Both the position numbers and the translations under genes were made by a program. A DNA stretch of 64,000 bases. Origin: Arenimonas terrae. Lineage in GTDB: Bacteria > Pseudomonadota > Gammaproteobacteria > Xanthomonadales > Xanthomonadaceae. A model generated the notes under the pieces. It searched no databases. It was not told the origin of the DNA and worked only from the letters and a program-made list of their open reading frames with translations. The stretch is from contig NZ_SMDR01000002.1 in assembly GCF_006265115.1 (NCBI RefSeq), positions 433,743 through 497,742 on the forward strand, in the 5' to 3' direction. Shown here in pieces: positions 17,413 through 26,528 of this stretch (positions are counted from its first letter, which is position 1; every line of letters starts with the position of its first letter).

Positions 17413-18336
17413 ATGGAAACCCGTGCCAACCATGTGCTGATCGGCGCCTTCACCCTGGCCATCTTCGTCTGCGCCGTGCTGTTCGCCCTGTGGGCGGCCA
17501 AGTACACGACCGAAAAGAGCTTTCAGGAATACGACGTGGTCTTCCAGGAGGCGGTGACCGGCCTGAGCGTCGGCAGCCAGGTGCTGTATTCGGGCATCAG
17601 CGTCGGCGCCGTGCGCAAGCTGTCGCTGATGAAGGATGACCCGCGCAAGGTCGTCGCGCGCATCCGCCTGTCGGCCGACACGCCGGTGAAGACCGACACC
17701 CGCGCCAAGCTCGCGCTCACCGGCCTGACCGGCGTGGCGATCATCCAGCTCACCGGCGGCAGCCCCGGCAGCCCGGCGCTGGAGCCGCGCGAGGGCCAAC
17801 GCGTGGCCCTGATCCCGAGCGAGCCCTCGGCGCTGCAGAACATCGCCGCCACCGCCAGCGAGATCGTCGACCGTGTCAACCAGCTGCTCAGCGACGACAA
17901 CGTGGCGCGCGTCACCCGCACGCTCGACCAGCTCGACCAGATCACCGGCTCGATCTCGGGCGAGCGCGAGGAGATCGCCGCGCTGATCCGCAACGCCCGC
18001 GCCGCCAGCGAAAAACTCGACCAGACCCTGGCCAGCGCCGACCGCACCATCAACAACCTCGACCAGGGCCTGGTGCAGGAGCTGCCCGAGCTGGTCGCCA
18101 AGCTCGACCGCACCCTGTCCAAGCTCGAGACCGCCAGCAGCTCCGCGGACGCGATCCTGACCGACAACCGCGAGGCCTTCGCCGACTTCAGCCAGGATGG
18201 CCTGGCCCAGGTAGGCCCGACCCTGCGCCAGCTGCGCTCGCTGATCCGCGACCTCAACGGCCTGGTCGAACGCGTGGAAGGCAACCCCGCCGGCGTGCTG
18301 CTGGGCCGCGAACAACCCGAGGAGTTCGAACCATGA
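17413..18336 (+). CDS. mlaD: MCE-domain lipid-binding protein (MlaD-like)
   Basis: 307 residues: N-terminal TM anchor (HVLIGAFTLAIFVCAVLFALW), one MCE domain (~40-120, YDVVFQEAVTGLSVGSQVLYSGISVG), then a long helical tail with heptad-like LDQLDQITGS and LDRTLSKLETAS segments, as in PqiB/LetB-type needles. In E. coli MlaD the tail is short; here it is about 180 residues. ATG 17413 was chosen because AAAGGAGG lies 7 nt upstream; the overlapping TTG at 17407 is less likely. Confidence 0.9.
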   Translation: METRANHVLIGAFTLAIFVCAVLFALWAAKYTTEKSFQEYDVVFQEAVTGLSVGSQVLYSGISVGAVRKLSLMKDDPRKVVARIRLSADTPVKTDTRAKLALTGLTGVAIIQLTGGSPGSPALEPREGQRVALIPSEPSALQNIAATASEIVDRVNQLLSDDNVARVTRTLDQLDQITGSISGEREEIAALIRNARAASEKLDQTLASADRTINNLDQGLVQELPELVAKLDRTLSKLETASSSADAILTDNREAFADFSQDGLAQVGPTLRQLRSLIRDLNGLVERVEGNPAGVLLGREQPEEFEP

Positions 18337-18971
18337 GCCGAGTGTCCCTGCTGGTGGCCGGCGCGATGCTGCTGATCGGCGGCTGCGCCGCGATCGGCGG
18401 CCCCAAGACCGAAGTGAAAGTGTATGCGCCGGCGACGGCGATCACCGCCGATCCGGCCTGGCCCGCGGTGGACTGGTCGCTGGCCGTCGGTGTGCAGGCC
18501 GCCAACCAGATGCTCGACTCGCCGCGCATCGCCGTGCGCCCCACGCCCGACCGCTTCCAGGCCTACAAGGGCGCGATGTGGGCCGACAACGCGCCCGACA
18601 TGCTGCAGACCGCGCTGATCGAGGGCTTCGAGGACTCCGGCAAGATTCCTGCGGTCGGCCGCTTCGGCGGCGGCAACCGCGGCGACTTCGGCCTGCTGCT
18701 GGAAGTGCGCGCCTTCGAGACGGTCTACACCGGCGACAAACCCGCAGCGGTGATCGAAGCCCAGGCCAGCCTATACCGCCTGCGCGGCGGCCGCGGCGTG
18801 GTGGCGACCAAACGTTTCCGCCAGGCCGTGCCTGGCGCCGCCACCGACCTCGACAGCATGGTCTCGGCCTTCGGCCAGGCAATGTCGGGCTTGGGCACCG
18901 AGGTGGTGGGTTGGACCTTGGTCGAAGGCGAGCGCGCAGCGAAGAGCGAGGAAGTAGAGGGGAGGAAGTAG
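18333..18971 (+). CDS. ABC transport auxiliary lipoprotein (PqiC-like)
   Basis: 212 residues. Lipobox LLIGGC gives a lipoprotein with acylated Cys18. The rest fits the ABC_trans_aux (DUF330) family: VKVYAPATA near the N terminus, RIAVRPTPDRFQAYKGAMWADNAPDML, and an alpha/beta fold. Such outer-membrane lipoproteins accompany MCE transporters and may dock them. ATGA overlap with mlaD. The last residues (KSEEVEGRK) are encoded by the GGAAGTAG repeat, so the tail has been set by the repeat. Confidence 0.88.
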   Translation: MSRVSLLVAGAMLLIGGCAAIGGPKTEVKVYAPATAITADPAWPAVDWSLAVGVQAANQMLDSPRIAVRPTPDRFQAYKGAMWADNAPDMLQTALIEGFEDSGKIPAVGRFGGGNRGDFGLLLEVRAFETVYTGDKPAAVIEAQASLYRLRGGRGVVATKRFRQAVPGAATDLDSMVSAFGQAMSGLGTEVVGWTLVEGERAAKSEEVEGRK

Positions 18972-19046
18972 GAAGTAGAGGAAAGCAAGGGCGGGTGCGC
19001 GCACTGCTTTCTCTACTTCCTATTCACTACTTCCTATTTCCTGCTC
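18948..19046. repeat. GGAAGTAG inverted repeat between the lipoprotein and alkB genes (copy C)
   Basis: The left arm has GAGGAAGTAGAG, GGAGGAAGTAG, GAAGTAGAGGAAAGCA in tandem; the right arm (19004-19046) has TGCTTTCTCTACTTCCT and ACTACTTCCTATTTCC. The inner arms pair almost perfectly around a GC-rich loop near 18989-19003. The lipoprotein stop lies in the left arm and the alkB stop directly abuts the right arm. Confidence 0.75.
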
Positions 19047-19625
19047 TCAGACGATTCGCCGGAAGGTGAGATTCAGCCGCGGCGCCACCGCCCGCGCCGT
19101 GCGCGGCAAGGCGTGCCGCCAGTTCGCCTGGGTGTCGCCGGCCATCACCAGCAGGCTGCCGTGCGGCAGGTCGAGCGCGAACTTCCGGGTCGCGTCGTGC
19201 CGGTGCTTGAAGGCGAAGCGCCGCGTGCCGCCGAGGCTCAGCGACGCGATCACCGGCCGCGGCCCGAGCTCGGGCTCGTCGTCGCTGTGCCAGCCCATCG
19301 CGTCCCGGCCATCGCGGTAGAGGTTGGCGAGCACGCTGTTCATCGCCACGCCGGCGGCTTCATCGATGCGCGCGCGGATCGCCGCCAGACCCGGCGGCCA
19401 CGGCCGCGGCTCGAAACGCGTGCGCGAATACACGTAGCTCGCGCCCGGATCGCCGATCCAGCAGCTGCGCCGCGGCGAATCCACCTCGCGCCCGAACATG
19501 CGGATGCGGTGCGTCTCCCAGCGGATCTCGTCCATCAGCCGATCGAGCAGCGCATCGGCTTCCGCGCGCGGCAGCCACTGCGGGTCGAAGCGCAGGTCGG
19601 CGTCGGGGATGGTGTAGGGGTGCAT
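19047..19625 (-). CDS. AlkB-like 2-oxoglutarate/Fe(II) dioxygenase
   Basis: 192 residues, of the ALKBH2/3-like branch that repairs alkylated bases. Fe(II) ligands H113 and D115 (MGWHSDDEPELG) and H171 (NWRHALPRT); 2-oxoglutarate-binding arginines in RLNLTFRR (183, 189). SPRRSCWIGDPGASYVYS matches the substrate lid region of the family. It begins at ATG 19625; gene order alkB-amidase-like on the minus strand with repeat copy D between them. Substrate (DNA or RNA adduct) not deducible. Confidence 0.88.
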   Translation of the reverse strand: MHPYTIPDADLRFDPQWLPRAEADALLDRLMDEIRWETHRIRMFGREVDSPRRSCWIGDPGASYVYSRTRFEPRPWPPGLAAIRARIDEAAGVAMNSVLANLYRDGRDAMGWHSDDEPELGPRPVIASLSLGGTRRFAFKHRHDATRKFALDLPHGSLLVMAGDTQANWRHALPRTARAVAPRLNLTFRRIV

Positions 19626-19632
19626 TCGGTGG

Positions 19633-19658
19633 GGAACTAGTGAAAAGGAACTAGTTCC
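19633..19658. repeat. Short GGAACTAG palindromic repeat (copy D)
   Basis: GGAACTAG at 19633-19640 is followed by the perfect 12-bp palindrome GGAACTAGTTCC at 19647-19658. It lies between the amidase-like stop and the alkB start, and looks like a reduced form of copies A-C. Here it is between co-directional genes. Confidence 0.6.
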
Positions 19659-19673
19659 TCGTTCGACCGCGCC

Positions 19674-21020
19674 TCATTCGCCGGTATCGGCGACCGACGC
19701 GAGGATCTGCCCCAGCTCCAGCAGGCGCAGGTCGCTGCCCGGCGCACCGACCAGCTGCAGGCCCAGGCCGCCCGGCAGCGGCAGGCTCAGCGCGGGGCAG
19801 CCGGCCAGCGAGGCCAGCGCGGTGAGGTCGGCCAGGTTCGCCGGTTCGTCGGCGCCGAAGGCCGGCGGCGGCGCGGCGACGGTCGGCAGCAGCAGCACGT
19901 CGTACTGCTCGAACAGGCGCCGCACCATGATCACGTGGTCGTCCAGGCGCTGGGCCGCACGCGCGTAGTCGGTGGCGGTCTTGCGCTGGGCGAAGTCGAG
20001 CAGCCAGCGCAGGCGGGTCGAGGCGCCGTCGAGGCGGTGTTCGTGCGCGGCCAGGATTTCCGCTTCCATCAGCAGCAGCGCGGCGCGGCGGGTCGCGGCC
20101 ACTTCCAGCGGCGCCACTTCCAGGGCCACCGGCAGGGCGCTGCCGAACACCGGCGCCACCCGCGCCATCACGGCGCTGAAGTTCTCGACCACGGTCGCGT
20201 CCACGCCCAGCGCGGACAGGTCGGCGACGACGCCGGCCTTGAGTTCGCCCGGCACCCAGTCCGGCGGCGACAGCGGCACGCGGCGTTTGCGCGAGCGCGG
20301 GTCGCCGGCGTCGTAGCCGGCCAGCACCGGCAGCAGCAGCCCGGCGTCCTGCACGGTGCGGGTGATCAGGCCGGCGCAGTCGAGCCGGCGCAGGCCGATC
20401 GCCATGCCGCGGCAGCTGATCTCGCCAAAGGTCGGCTTGTGCGCGACCAGCCCGCAGAAGGCGGCGGGAATGCGCGCGGCCCCCAGCGTGTCGGAGCCGA
20501 GCGCGGCGATCGCATGGCCCGCGGCCACCGCGGCGGCGGCGCCGGCCGAAGCGCCGCCGGCGGCGCGGTCGGGCAGCACCGGGTTGCGCACGTCGCCGTG
20601 GTGCGGGTTGCGGCCGACGGTGCCGAACGCGGCCTCGTCGATCGCGGTCTTGCCCAGGAACACCGCGCCGGCGCCGCGCAGGCGCCGCACCGCGTGCGCG
20701 TCCTGTTCGGCCAGGCCGGGATGGCCGGGCAGGCCCAGGCCGGTCGGCATGCCGGCGATGTCGAAGTTGTCGTTGACCGCCAGCGGCACGCCGTCCAGCC
20801 GGCCCAGGGGCTTGCCCTCGGCGCGACGCTCGTCGCTGGCGCGGGCGGCGGCCAGGGCGCCGGCGGCGTCCACCCAGGTCCAGGCGTTCAGGCCACCGTC
20901 GCGGGCGATCGCGGCCAGGCAGGCGCCGGTCAACGCCTCGCTGCTGGTCTCGCCCTTGGCCAGGGCGTGCAGCACGCGATAGAGCGGGGCCTGGCGCAGG
21001 GCGTCGGGGCTGGCGGTCAT
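19674..21020 (-). CDS. Amidase-signature protein lacking the whole catalytic triad (pseudoenzyme)
   Basis: 448 residues with the full amidase-signature (AS) fold, closest in look to AtzF/GatA-type amidases. The AS family acts through Lys, cis-Ser and a nucleophilic Ser. All three are replaced here: the Lys of (V)K(D)N is N83 (VPLAVNDNFD), the cis-Ser of GGSSGGS is A157 (GGASAGAAAA), and the nucleophile of DTGGSxR is A181 (SDTLGAARIPAAFCG). The rest of the signature and the C-terminal domain are intact, with no stop or frameshift, so the gene appears kept for a non-hydrolytic role. It overlaps nothing and lies 102 bp from the divergent ETF-QO gene. Confidence 0.82.
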   Translation of the reverse strand: MTASPDALRQAPLYRVLHALAKGETSSEALTGACLAAIARDGGLNAWTWVDAAGALAAARASDERRAEGKPLGRLDGVPLAVNDNFDIAGMPTGLGLPGHPGLAEQDAHAVRRLRGAGAVFLGKTAIDEAAFGTVGRNPHHGDVRNPVLPDRAAGGASAGAAAAVAAGHAIAALGSDTLGAARIPAAFCGLVAHKPTFGEISCRGMAIGLRRLDCAGLITRTVQDAGLLLPVLAGYDAGDPRSRKRRVPLSPPDWVPGELKAGVVADLSALGVDATVVENFSAVMARVAPVFGSALPVALEVAPLEVAATRRAALLLMEAEILAAHEHRLDGASTRLRWLLDFAQRKTATDYARAAQRLDDHVIMVRRLFEQYDVLLLPTVAAPPPAFGADEPANLADLTALASLAGCPALSLPLPGGLGLQLVGAPGSDLRLLELGQILASVADTGE

Positions 21021-21122
21021 GCGCGGCTCGGTCCGTGACGGGGGCGTTCAGCCGAGTTTCCTTGATTGCCCGCCTGCGGGCAAACCGGGACAATCCGGAC
21101 ATCAGCGTATGGAGCCAGCCCG

Positions 21123-22742
21123 ATGAGCGAACGTGACGTGATGGAATACGACGTGGTGGCCGTGGGCGCAGGCCCGGCCGGCCTGTCCTTCGCCATCCGG
21201 CTCAAACAGCTCAAGCCCGAGCTGAGCGTCTGCGTGATCGAAAAATCCTCGACCATCGGCGCCCACATCCTGTCGGGCGCGGTGATCGAACCGGGCCCGC
21301 TGGATTCGCTGCTGCCGGGCTGGCGCGACAATCCGCCGCCGGTCTGCGTGCCGGCGACCGAGGACGAGTTCTGGTTCCTCACGAAAACCGGCGGCACCAA
21401 GTTCCCGATCGTGCCGCCGCAGATGAACAACCACGGCAACTTCATCGTCAGCCTGGGCGCGATGTGCGCCTGGCTGGCGCCGCAGGCCGAGGCCCTGGGC
21501 GTGGAGATCTACCCGGGTTTCGCCGCAGCCGAGCTGCTGTACGACGAGGCCGGCGCCGTCGCCGGCGTGCGCATCGGCGACATGGGCGTGGCCAAGGACG
21601 GTTCGCACAAGTCCGGCTACACCCAGGGCATCGACATCAAGGCCAAGGTCACCGTGCTGGCCGAAGGCGCGCGCGGGCACCTGACCAAGCAGCTGGTGCG
21701 CAGGTTCGGCCTCGACGCCGAGTCCGACCCGCAGAACTACTCGATCGGCATCAAGGAACTCTGGCAGGTGCCCGAGGGCCGCGTGAAGCCCGGCAAGATC
21801 GTGCACTCGCTGGGCTGGCCGGCCGACAGCCACACCTACGGCGGCAGCTTCCTGTACCACCTCAACAACAACCAGATCGCGCTGGGCTATGTGTCGGGCC
21901 TCGACTACCGCGACCCGAACTACCAGCCCTACGAAGCCTTCCAGCAGTGGAAGAACCATCCGTCGGTGAAGGCCCTGCTCGAGGGCGGCACCATCCTGAG
22001 CGCCGGCGCGCGCGCCATCGTCACCGGCGGCTGGCAGTCCCTGCCCAAGGTCGAGATGCCGGGCGCGCTGCTGATCGGCGACACCGCCGGCCTGCTCAAC
22101 GTGCCCAAGATCAAGGGCACGCACCAGGCGATCCGCAGCGGCATGCTGGCGGCCGAGCACCTGGGCGCGCAGGGCCAGGGCCTGAGCAGCGCCGGTTTCG
22201 ACGCCAAGCTGCGCGCCTCGCCGGCGATGGCCGAACTCAGGAAGGTCCGCAACATCAAGCCCGGCTTCAAGAAGGGCCTGTGGTTCGGCCTGGTCAACTC
22301 GGGCTGGGAAACGGTGACGATGGGGCTTTCGCCCTGGACCTGGCGCTGCAAGCCGGACTGGAACTCGCTGCAGAAGCTCGATGTCGCCGAACGCCCGAAG
22401 CGCGACTATGTCGAACGCAGCCTGGCTCCGCGCGACCGCCTGGCCGGCGTGTATTTCGCCGCAACCGAACACGACGAAGACCAGCCGGTGCACCTGAAGG
22501 TCTCCAACACCGACATCTGCGTGACGAAGTGCGCCGAGGAATACGGCAACCCCTGCCAGCGCTTCTGCCCGGCCGGCGTCTACGAGATCGTCGCCGAGGC
22601 CTCCGCGCCCAGCGGCCGGCGCCTGCAGATCAACGCCGCCAACTGCGTGCACTGCAAGACCTGCGACATCAAGGACCCGTACCAGATCATCACCTGGGTG
22701 ACGCCGGAAGGCGGCGCCGGCCCGAACTACCAGAACCTCTGA
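21123..22742 (+). CDS. Electron transfer flavoprotein-ubiquinone oxidoreductase
   Basis: 539 residues. Passes electrons from ETF (etfBA at 36.8-38.5 kb) to ubiquinone at the inner membrane. FAD site VVAVGAGPAGLSFAIRL at the N terminus; GALLIGDTAGLLNVPKIKGTH near the middle; C-terminal ferredoxin-like domain with the four Cys of one [4Fe-4S] cluster, in part NCVHCKTCDIKDP, ending with ITWVTPEGGAGPNY. The ATG at 21123 (MSERDVMEYD) was chosen over an in-frame upstream start at 21066. It is followed after 5 nt by the ATP-grasp gene. Confidence 0.95.
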   Translation: MSERDVMEYDVVAVGAGPAGLSFAIRLKQLKPELSVCVIEKSSTIGAHILSGAVIEPGPLDSLLPGWRDNPPPVCVPATEDEFWFLTKTGGTKFPIVPPQMNNHGNFIVSLGAMCAWLAPQAEALGVEIYPGFAAAELLYDEAGAVAGVRIGDMGVAKDGSHKSGYTQGIDIKAKVTVLAEGARGHLTKQLVRRFGLDAESDPQNYSIGIKELWQVPEGRVKPGKIVHSLGWPADSHTYGGSFLYHLNNNQIALGYVSGLDYRDPNYQPYEAFQQWKNHPSVKALLEGGTILSAGARAIVTGGWQSLPKVEMPGALLIGDTAGLLNVPKIKGTHQAIRSGMLAAEHLGAQGQGLSSAGFDAKLRASPAMAELRKVRNIKPGFKKGLWFGLVNSGWETVTMGLSPWTWRCKPDWNSLQKLDVAERPKRDYVERSLAPRDRLAGVYFAATEHDEDQPVHLKVSNTDICVTKCAEEYGNPCQRFCPAGVYEIVAEASAPSGRRLQINAANCVHCKTCDIKDPYQIITWVTPEGGAGPNYQNL

Positions 22743-22747
22743 CCCGC

Positions 22748-23605
22748 ATGCGGATCGCGCTCGCCACCGCCATCGCCGCGCACGCGCTGGACGAGGACAT
22801 GGCGCCGCTGCGCGAAGCCTGCGCCGAGGCCGGCATCGCGGCGCAGGTGCTGGCCTGGGACGATCCGACGGTGGGCTGGTCGCGCTTCGACGCGGTGCTG
22901 CTGCGCTCGACCTGGGACTACATCGATCGGCTGCCGGAATTCCTGGCCTGGTGCGACCGCGTCGCCGCGCAGACGCAGCTGTGGAATCCGGCCGAGGTCG
23001 TACGCTGGAACACCGACAAACGCTACCTGGGCGAACTGGCGGCGCGCGGCGTGCCGGTGATTCAAAGCCACTTCCTGGCGCCCGGCGACGACCCGGGGTC
23101 CCTGCCCGACCTGGAAGAATTCGTGGTCAAGCCCACGGTCGGCGCCGGCTCGCGCGACGCCCAGCGCTACCTGCGCAGCGACCGCAGCGCCGCCATCGCG
23201 CATGCGCGGCGCCTGCTCGACCAGGACCGCCACGTGCTGGTGCAGCCCTACCTGCGCGCGGTGGACGAGCAGGGCGAAACCGCCCTGCTGTTCTTCGACG
23301 GGCAGTTCAGCCACGCCATCCGCAAGGCGCCGCTGCTCAAGCGCGGGCAGGCGCCGACCGCAGCGCTGTTCCAGAGCGAGAAGATCCAATCGCGCACGCC
23401 CTCGGCCGCCGAACATGAGGTGGCCGCGAAGGTGCTGGCCGCGCTGCCGTTCGGCATGCCGGTGTACGCGCGCGTCGACCTGCTGCCTTCGGCCGAGGGC
23501 CCGCAGCTGCTGGAGCTGGAGCTGACCGAACCTTCGGTCTTCCTGCCCTACGGGCCCGGCGCCGCCGACCGTTTCGTGGCGGCGCTCACGCGCCGCCTCG
23601 GCTGA
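22748..23605 (+). CDS. ATP-grasp family protein
   Basis: 285 residues. N-terminal pre-ATP-grasp part (MRIALATAIAAHALDEDM, DAVLLRSTWDYIDRLPEFL), then the ATP-grasp core with the Lys-bearing strand EEFVVKPTVGAGSRDAQRY, LVQPYLRAV, and the Mg-binding end YARVDLLPSAEGPQLLELEL (about 243-262), followed by TEPSVFLPYG. It resembles the DcsG/RimK-like carboxylate-amine ligases, which join a carboxylate to an amine using ATP. Substrates are unknown. It is probably co-transcribed with the ETF-QO gene and converges on cysNC with a 6-bp gap. Confidence 0.85.
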   Translation: MRIALATAIAAHALDEDMAPLREACAEAGIAAQVLAWDDPTVGWSRFDAVLLRSTWDYIDRLPEFLAWCDRVAAQTQLWNPAEVVRWNTDKRYLGELAARGVPVIQSHFLAPGDDPGSLPDLEEFVVKPTVGAGSRDAQRYLRSDRSAAIAHARRLLDQDRHVLVQPYLRAVDEQGETALLFFDGQFSHAIRKAPLLKRGQAPTAALFQSEKIQSRTPSAAEHEVAAKVLAALPFGMPVYARVDLLPSAEGPQLLELELTEPSVFLPYGPGAADRFVAALTRRLG

Positions 23606-23611
23606 TTCCGC

Positions 23612-25486
23612 TCAGTCGCCCAGCACCCGGTCGACGACCTGCGCCGCCAGCGCCTCGGGCGTCTGCGCCGTGGTGTCGAGCACGATCTCGGCGTTCTCCG
23701 GCACCTCGTAGGGCGAGTCGATGCCGGTGAAGTTCTTGATCTGGCCGGCGCGGGCCTTGGCGTAGAGGCCCTTCACGTCGCGGCGTTCGGCTTCGGCCAG
23801 CGGCGTGTCCACGTGCACTTCCAGGAACTCGCCCGGCGCGAACAGCTCGCGCGCCATGCGCCGCTCGGCGCGGAAGGGCGAAATGAAGCTCACCAGCACG
23901 ATCAGGCCGGCGTCGGCCATCAGGCGCGCGACTTCGGCGACACGGCGGATGTTCTCGACGCGGTCCTCGTCGGTGAAGCCCAGGTCCTTGTTCAGGCCGT
24001 GGCGCACGTTGTCGCCGTCCAGGATGAAGGTGTGCAGGCCCTGGGCGTGCAGGCGCTTGTCCACCAGGTTGGCGATGGTGGACTTGCCCGAACCCGACAG
24101 GCCGGTGAACCACAGCACGCGCGGCTGCTGGCCCTTGATGCGGGCGCGTGCGGCCTTGTCCACGTCCAGGTGCTGCCAGTGGATGTTGGCGGCGCGGCGC
24201 AGCGCGAAGTCGAGCGTGCCGGCGGCGACGGTGGCGTTGTCGTAGCGGTCGATCAGGATGAAGCCGCCCAGCGTGCGGTTGCGCGCGTAGGGTTCGAAGG
24301 CGATCGACTGGTCGAGGCTGAGGTTGACGTGGGCGACCTCGTTCAGCGCCAGGTGCTTGGCGGCCAGGCGCGCCTGGCTGTTCACGTCGACCTTGTGCTT
24401 GATCTCGGTGACGGTGGCGGTGACGGTGCGCGCGCCGATCTTGAGCCAGTAGGGCCGGCCCGGCAGCAGCGGCTGTTCGCCCATCCACAGCAGGTGCGCG
24501 GCGAACTGGTCGGCGGCCTGCGGCGGGTCCTCGGCAGCGGCGAGCACGTCGCCGCGGCTGACGTCCACTTCGTCGGCGAGCGTCAGCGTGACCGCCTGGC
24601 CGGCGACCGCGCGCGCCAGGTCGCCGTCGGCGGTGACGATGCGCTGCACGCGCGAGCGCCGGCCCGAGGGCACCACGACCACCTCGTCGCCCGGCGCCAC
24701 GCTGCCGGCCACGAGCGTGCCGGCGAAGCCGCGGAAATCCTGGTTCGGCCGGTTCACCCACTGCACCGGCAGGCGGAATCCGCCGGCGGACGAGAGCGCC
24801 GAAGGCTGGCTGGTTTCCAGCACCTCCAGCAGCGGCGCGCCGGCATACCAGGGCATCGCCGCGGAGCGTTCCAGGAGGTTGTCGCCCTTGAGCGCAGACA
24901 GCGGGATCGCCGTCACCTGGGCGATGCCCAGCTCGGCGGCCAGCGTGCGGTAGCCCTGGGCGATGATCTCGAAGGTGGCCTGGTCGTAACCCACCGCGTC
25001 CATCTTGTTCACCGCCAGCACCACCTGGCGGATACCCAGCAGGGCGCAGATGTAGCTGTGCCGGCGCGTCTGGGTCAGGAGGCCCTTGCGCGCGTCCACC
25101 AGCACCACGGCCAGGTCGGCGGTGGAGGCGCCCGTGGCCATGTTGCGGGTGTACTGCTCGTGGCCCGGGCAGTCAGCGACGATGAACTTGCGCTTGTCGG
25201 TGCTGAAGTAGCGGTAGGCGACGTCGATGGTGATGCCCTGCTCGCGCTCGGCGGCCAGGCCGTCCACCAACAGGGCGAAGTCGATGTCCTCGCCCTGGGT
25301 GCCGTGGCGCCGGCTGTCCTTTTCCAGCGCGGCCAGCTGATCGTCGAACAGCAGCTTGGTGTCGTGCAGCAGCCGGCCGATCAGGGTGGACTTGCCGTCG
25401 TCGACGCTGCCGCAGGTGATGAAGCGCAGCAGCGGCTTGTCCTCGTGCTGGCGCAGGTAGGCGCGGATGTCGGAAGCGGCGGTCAT
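23612..25486 (-). CDS. cysN/cysC: Bifunctional sulfate adenylyltransferase GTPase / APS kinase
   Basis: 624-residue fusion doing two steps of sulfate activation: the GTPase subunit of ATP sulfurylase (residues ~1-430) and APS kinase (~435-624). GTPase motifs: [20 protein letters not shown] (switch), [15 protein letters not shown] kinase: [45 protein letters not shown], and the [10 protein letters not shown] segment. It starts at ATG 25486, overlapping the cysD stop by one base. CysN-C fusions are typical of Xanthomonadaceae and Pseudomonas. Confidence 0.96.
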   Translation of the reverse strand: MTAASDIRAYLRQHEDKPLLRFITCGSVDDGKSTLIGRLLHDTKLLFDDQLAALEKDSRRHGTQGEDIDFALLVDGLAAEREQGITIDVAYRYFSTDKRKFIVADCPGHEQYTRNMATGASTADLAVVLVDARKGLLTQTRRHSYICALLGIRQVVLAVNKMDAVGYDQATFEIIAQGYRTLAAELGIAQVTAIPLSALKGDNLLERSAAMPWYAGAPLLEVLETSQPSALSSAGGFRLPVQWVNRPNQDFRGFAGTLVAGSVAPGDEVVVVPSGRRSRVQRIVTADGDLARAVAGQAVTLTLADEVDVSRGDVLAAAEDPPQAADQFAAHLLWMGEQPLLPGRPYWLKIGARTVTATVTEIKHKVDVNSQARLAAKHLALNEVAHVNLSLDQSIAFEPYARNRTLGGFILIDRYDNATVAAGTLDFALRRAANIHWQHLDVDKAARARIKGQQPRVLWFTGLSGSGKSTIANLVDKRLHAQGLHTFILDGDNVRHGLNKDLGFTDEDRVENIRRVAEVARLMADAGLIVLVSFISPFRAERRMARELFAPGEFLEVHVDTPLAEAERRDVKGLYAKARAGQIKNFTGIDSPYEVPENAEIVLDTTAQTPEALAAQVVDRVLGD

Positions 25487-26394
25487 CAGAAATACCCCTC
25501 CTGCTTCTTCTTCTCCATGGACGCCGTCGGGTCGTGGTCGATCACCCGGCCCTGGCGCTCGCTGCTGCGCGCGACCAGCATCTCGGCGATCACCTTCTCC
25601 AGCGTGTCGGCCTCGGATTCGATGGCGCCGGTGAGCGGGTAGCAACCCAGCGTGCGGAAACGCACCTTCTTGAGCGCGGGCTTCTCGCCGGGCTTGAGCG
25701 GCAGACGTTCGTCGTCGACCATGATCAGCGCGCCGTCGCGTTCGACCACCGGCCGCTCCTGCGCGAGGTAGAGCGAAGGCACCGGGATGTTCTCGCGGTA
25801 GATGTACAGCCAGACGTCGAGCTCGGTCCAGTTCGAGATCGGGAACACGCGCACGCTCTCGCCGGTGCGGATGCGGGTGTTGTACAGGTCCCACAGCTCG
25901 GGGCGCTGGTTCTTCGGGTCCCAGCGGTGCTGGTCGCTGCGGAAGGAGAAGATGCGCTCCTTGGCGCGCGACTTCTCCTCGTCGCGGCGGGCGCCGCCGA
26001 TGGCGGCGTCGAAGCGGTGCAGGTCCAGGGCCTGTTTCAGCGCCTGGGTCTTCATTACGTCGGTGTGCACGGTGGCGCCGTGGCTGATCGGGCCGATGCC
26101 CTGGGCCCGGCCCTCGGGATTGGTGTGCGTGCGCAGCTCGATGCCGGTCTCGGCGGCGCGGCGGTCGCGGAAAGCGATCATCTCGCGGAATTTCCAGCCG
26201 GTGTCCACGTGCAGCAGCGGGATCGGCGGCCTCGCGGGGTAAAAGGCCTTCACCAGCAGGTGCAGCAGCACCGAGCTGTCCTTGCCGACGGAATACAGCA
26301 TCACCGGGTTGCGGAACTCGGCGGCGACCTCGCGCAGGATGTGCAGGCTCTCGGCCTCGAGACGGTCGAGGTGGGACAGGGTGGCGGGACTCAT
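25486..26394 (-). CDS. cysD: Sulfate adenylyltransferase small subunit
   Basis: 302 residues, identical in length to E. coli CysD. Makes APS from ATP and sulfate together with CysN. PP-loop fold with [16 protein letters not shown] (SxGKDS), [38 protein letters not shown] and the C-terminal [10 protein letters not shown]. The start was set at ATG 26394 ([13 protein letters not shown]); an upstream in-frame start at 26421 is less like the family. Operon cysD-cysNC, divergent from cysJIH across a 134-bp control region. Confidence 0.96.
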   Translation of the reverse strand: MSPATLSHLDRLEAESLHILREVAAEFRNPVMLYSVGKDSSVLLHLLVKAFYPARPPIPLLHVDTGWKFREMIAFRDRRAAETGIELRTHTNPEGRAQGIGPISHGATVHTDVMKTQALKQALDLHRFDAAIGGARRDEEKSRAKERIFSFRSDQHRWDPKNQRPELWDLYNTRIRTGESVRVFPISNWTELDVWLYIYRENIPVPSLYLAQERPVVERDGALIMVDDERLPLKPGEKPALKKVRFRTLGCYPLTGAIESEADTLEKVIAEMLVARSSERQGRVIDHDPTASMEKKKQEGYF

Positions 26395-26528
26395 GGCGGC
26401 AAGGATAAGCGCTCCCGCCACCCGCGCGGGTAATGAGCGGCGGGCATATGGCCATGCCGCTTGTTCCTTTCCGGGCCGCGAAACCCGCGCGTAGGGTGGA
26501 TTCCACGCTCCCCGACCGACCGCCGCCG
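26395..26528. promoter_or_regulatory. Divergent control region cysD / cysJ
   Basis: 134 bp between divergent cys operons, so likely the CysB-controlled promoter pair. It contains GGCATATGG (26443-26451), a 9-mer also found in the cysB-cysG intergenic region (32961-32969). No consensus -35/-10 pair could be assigned with confidence. Confidence 0.45.
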
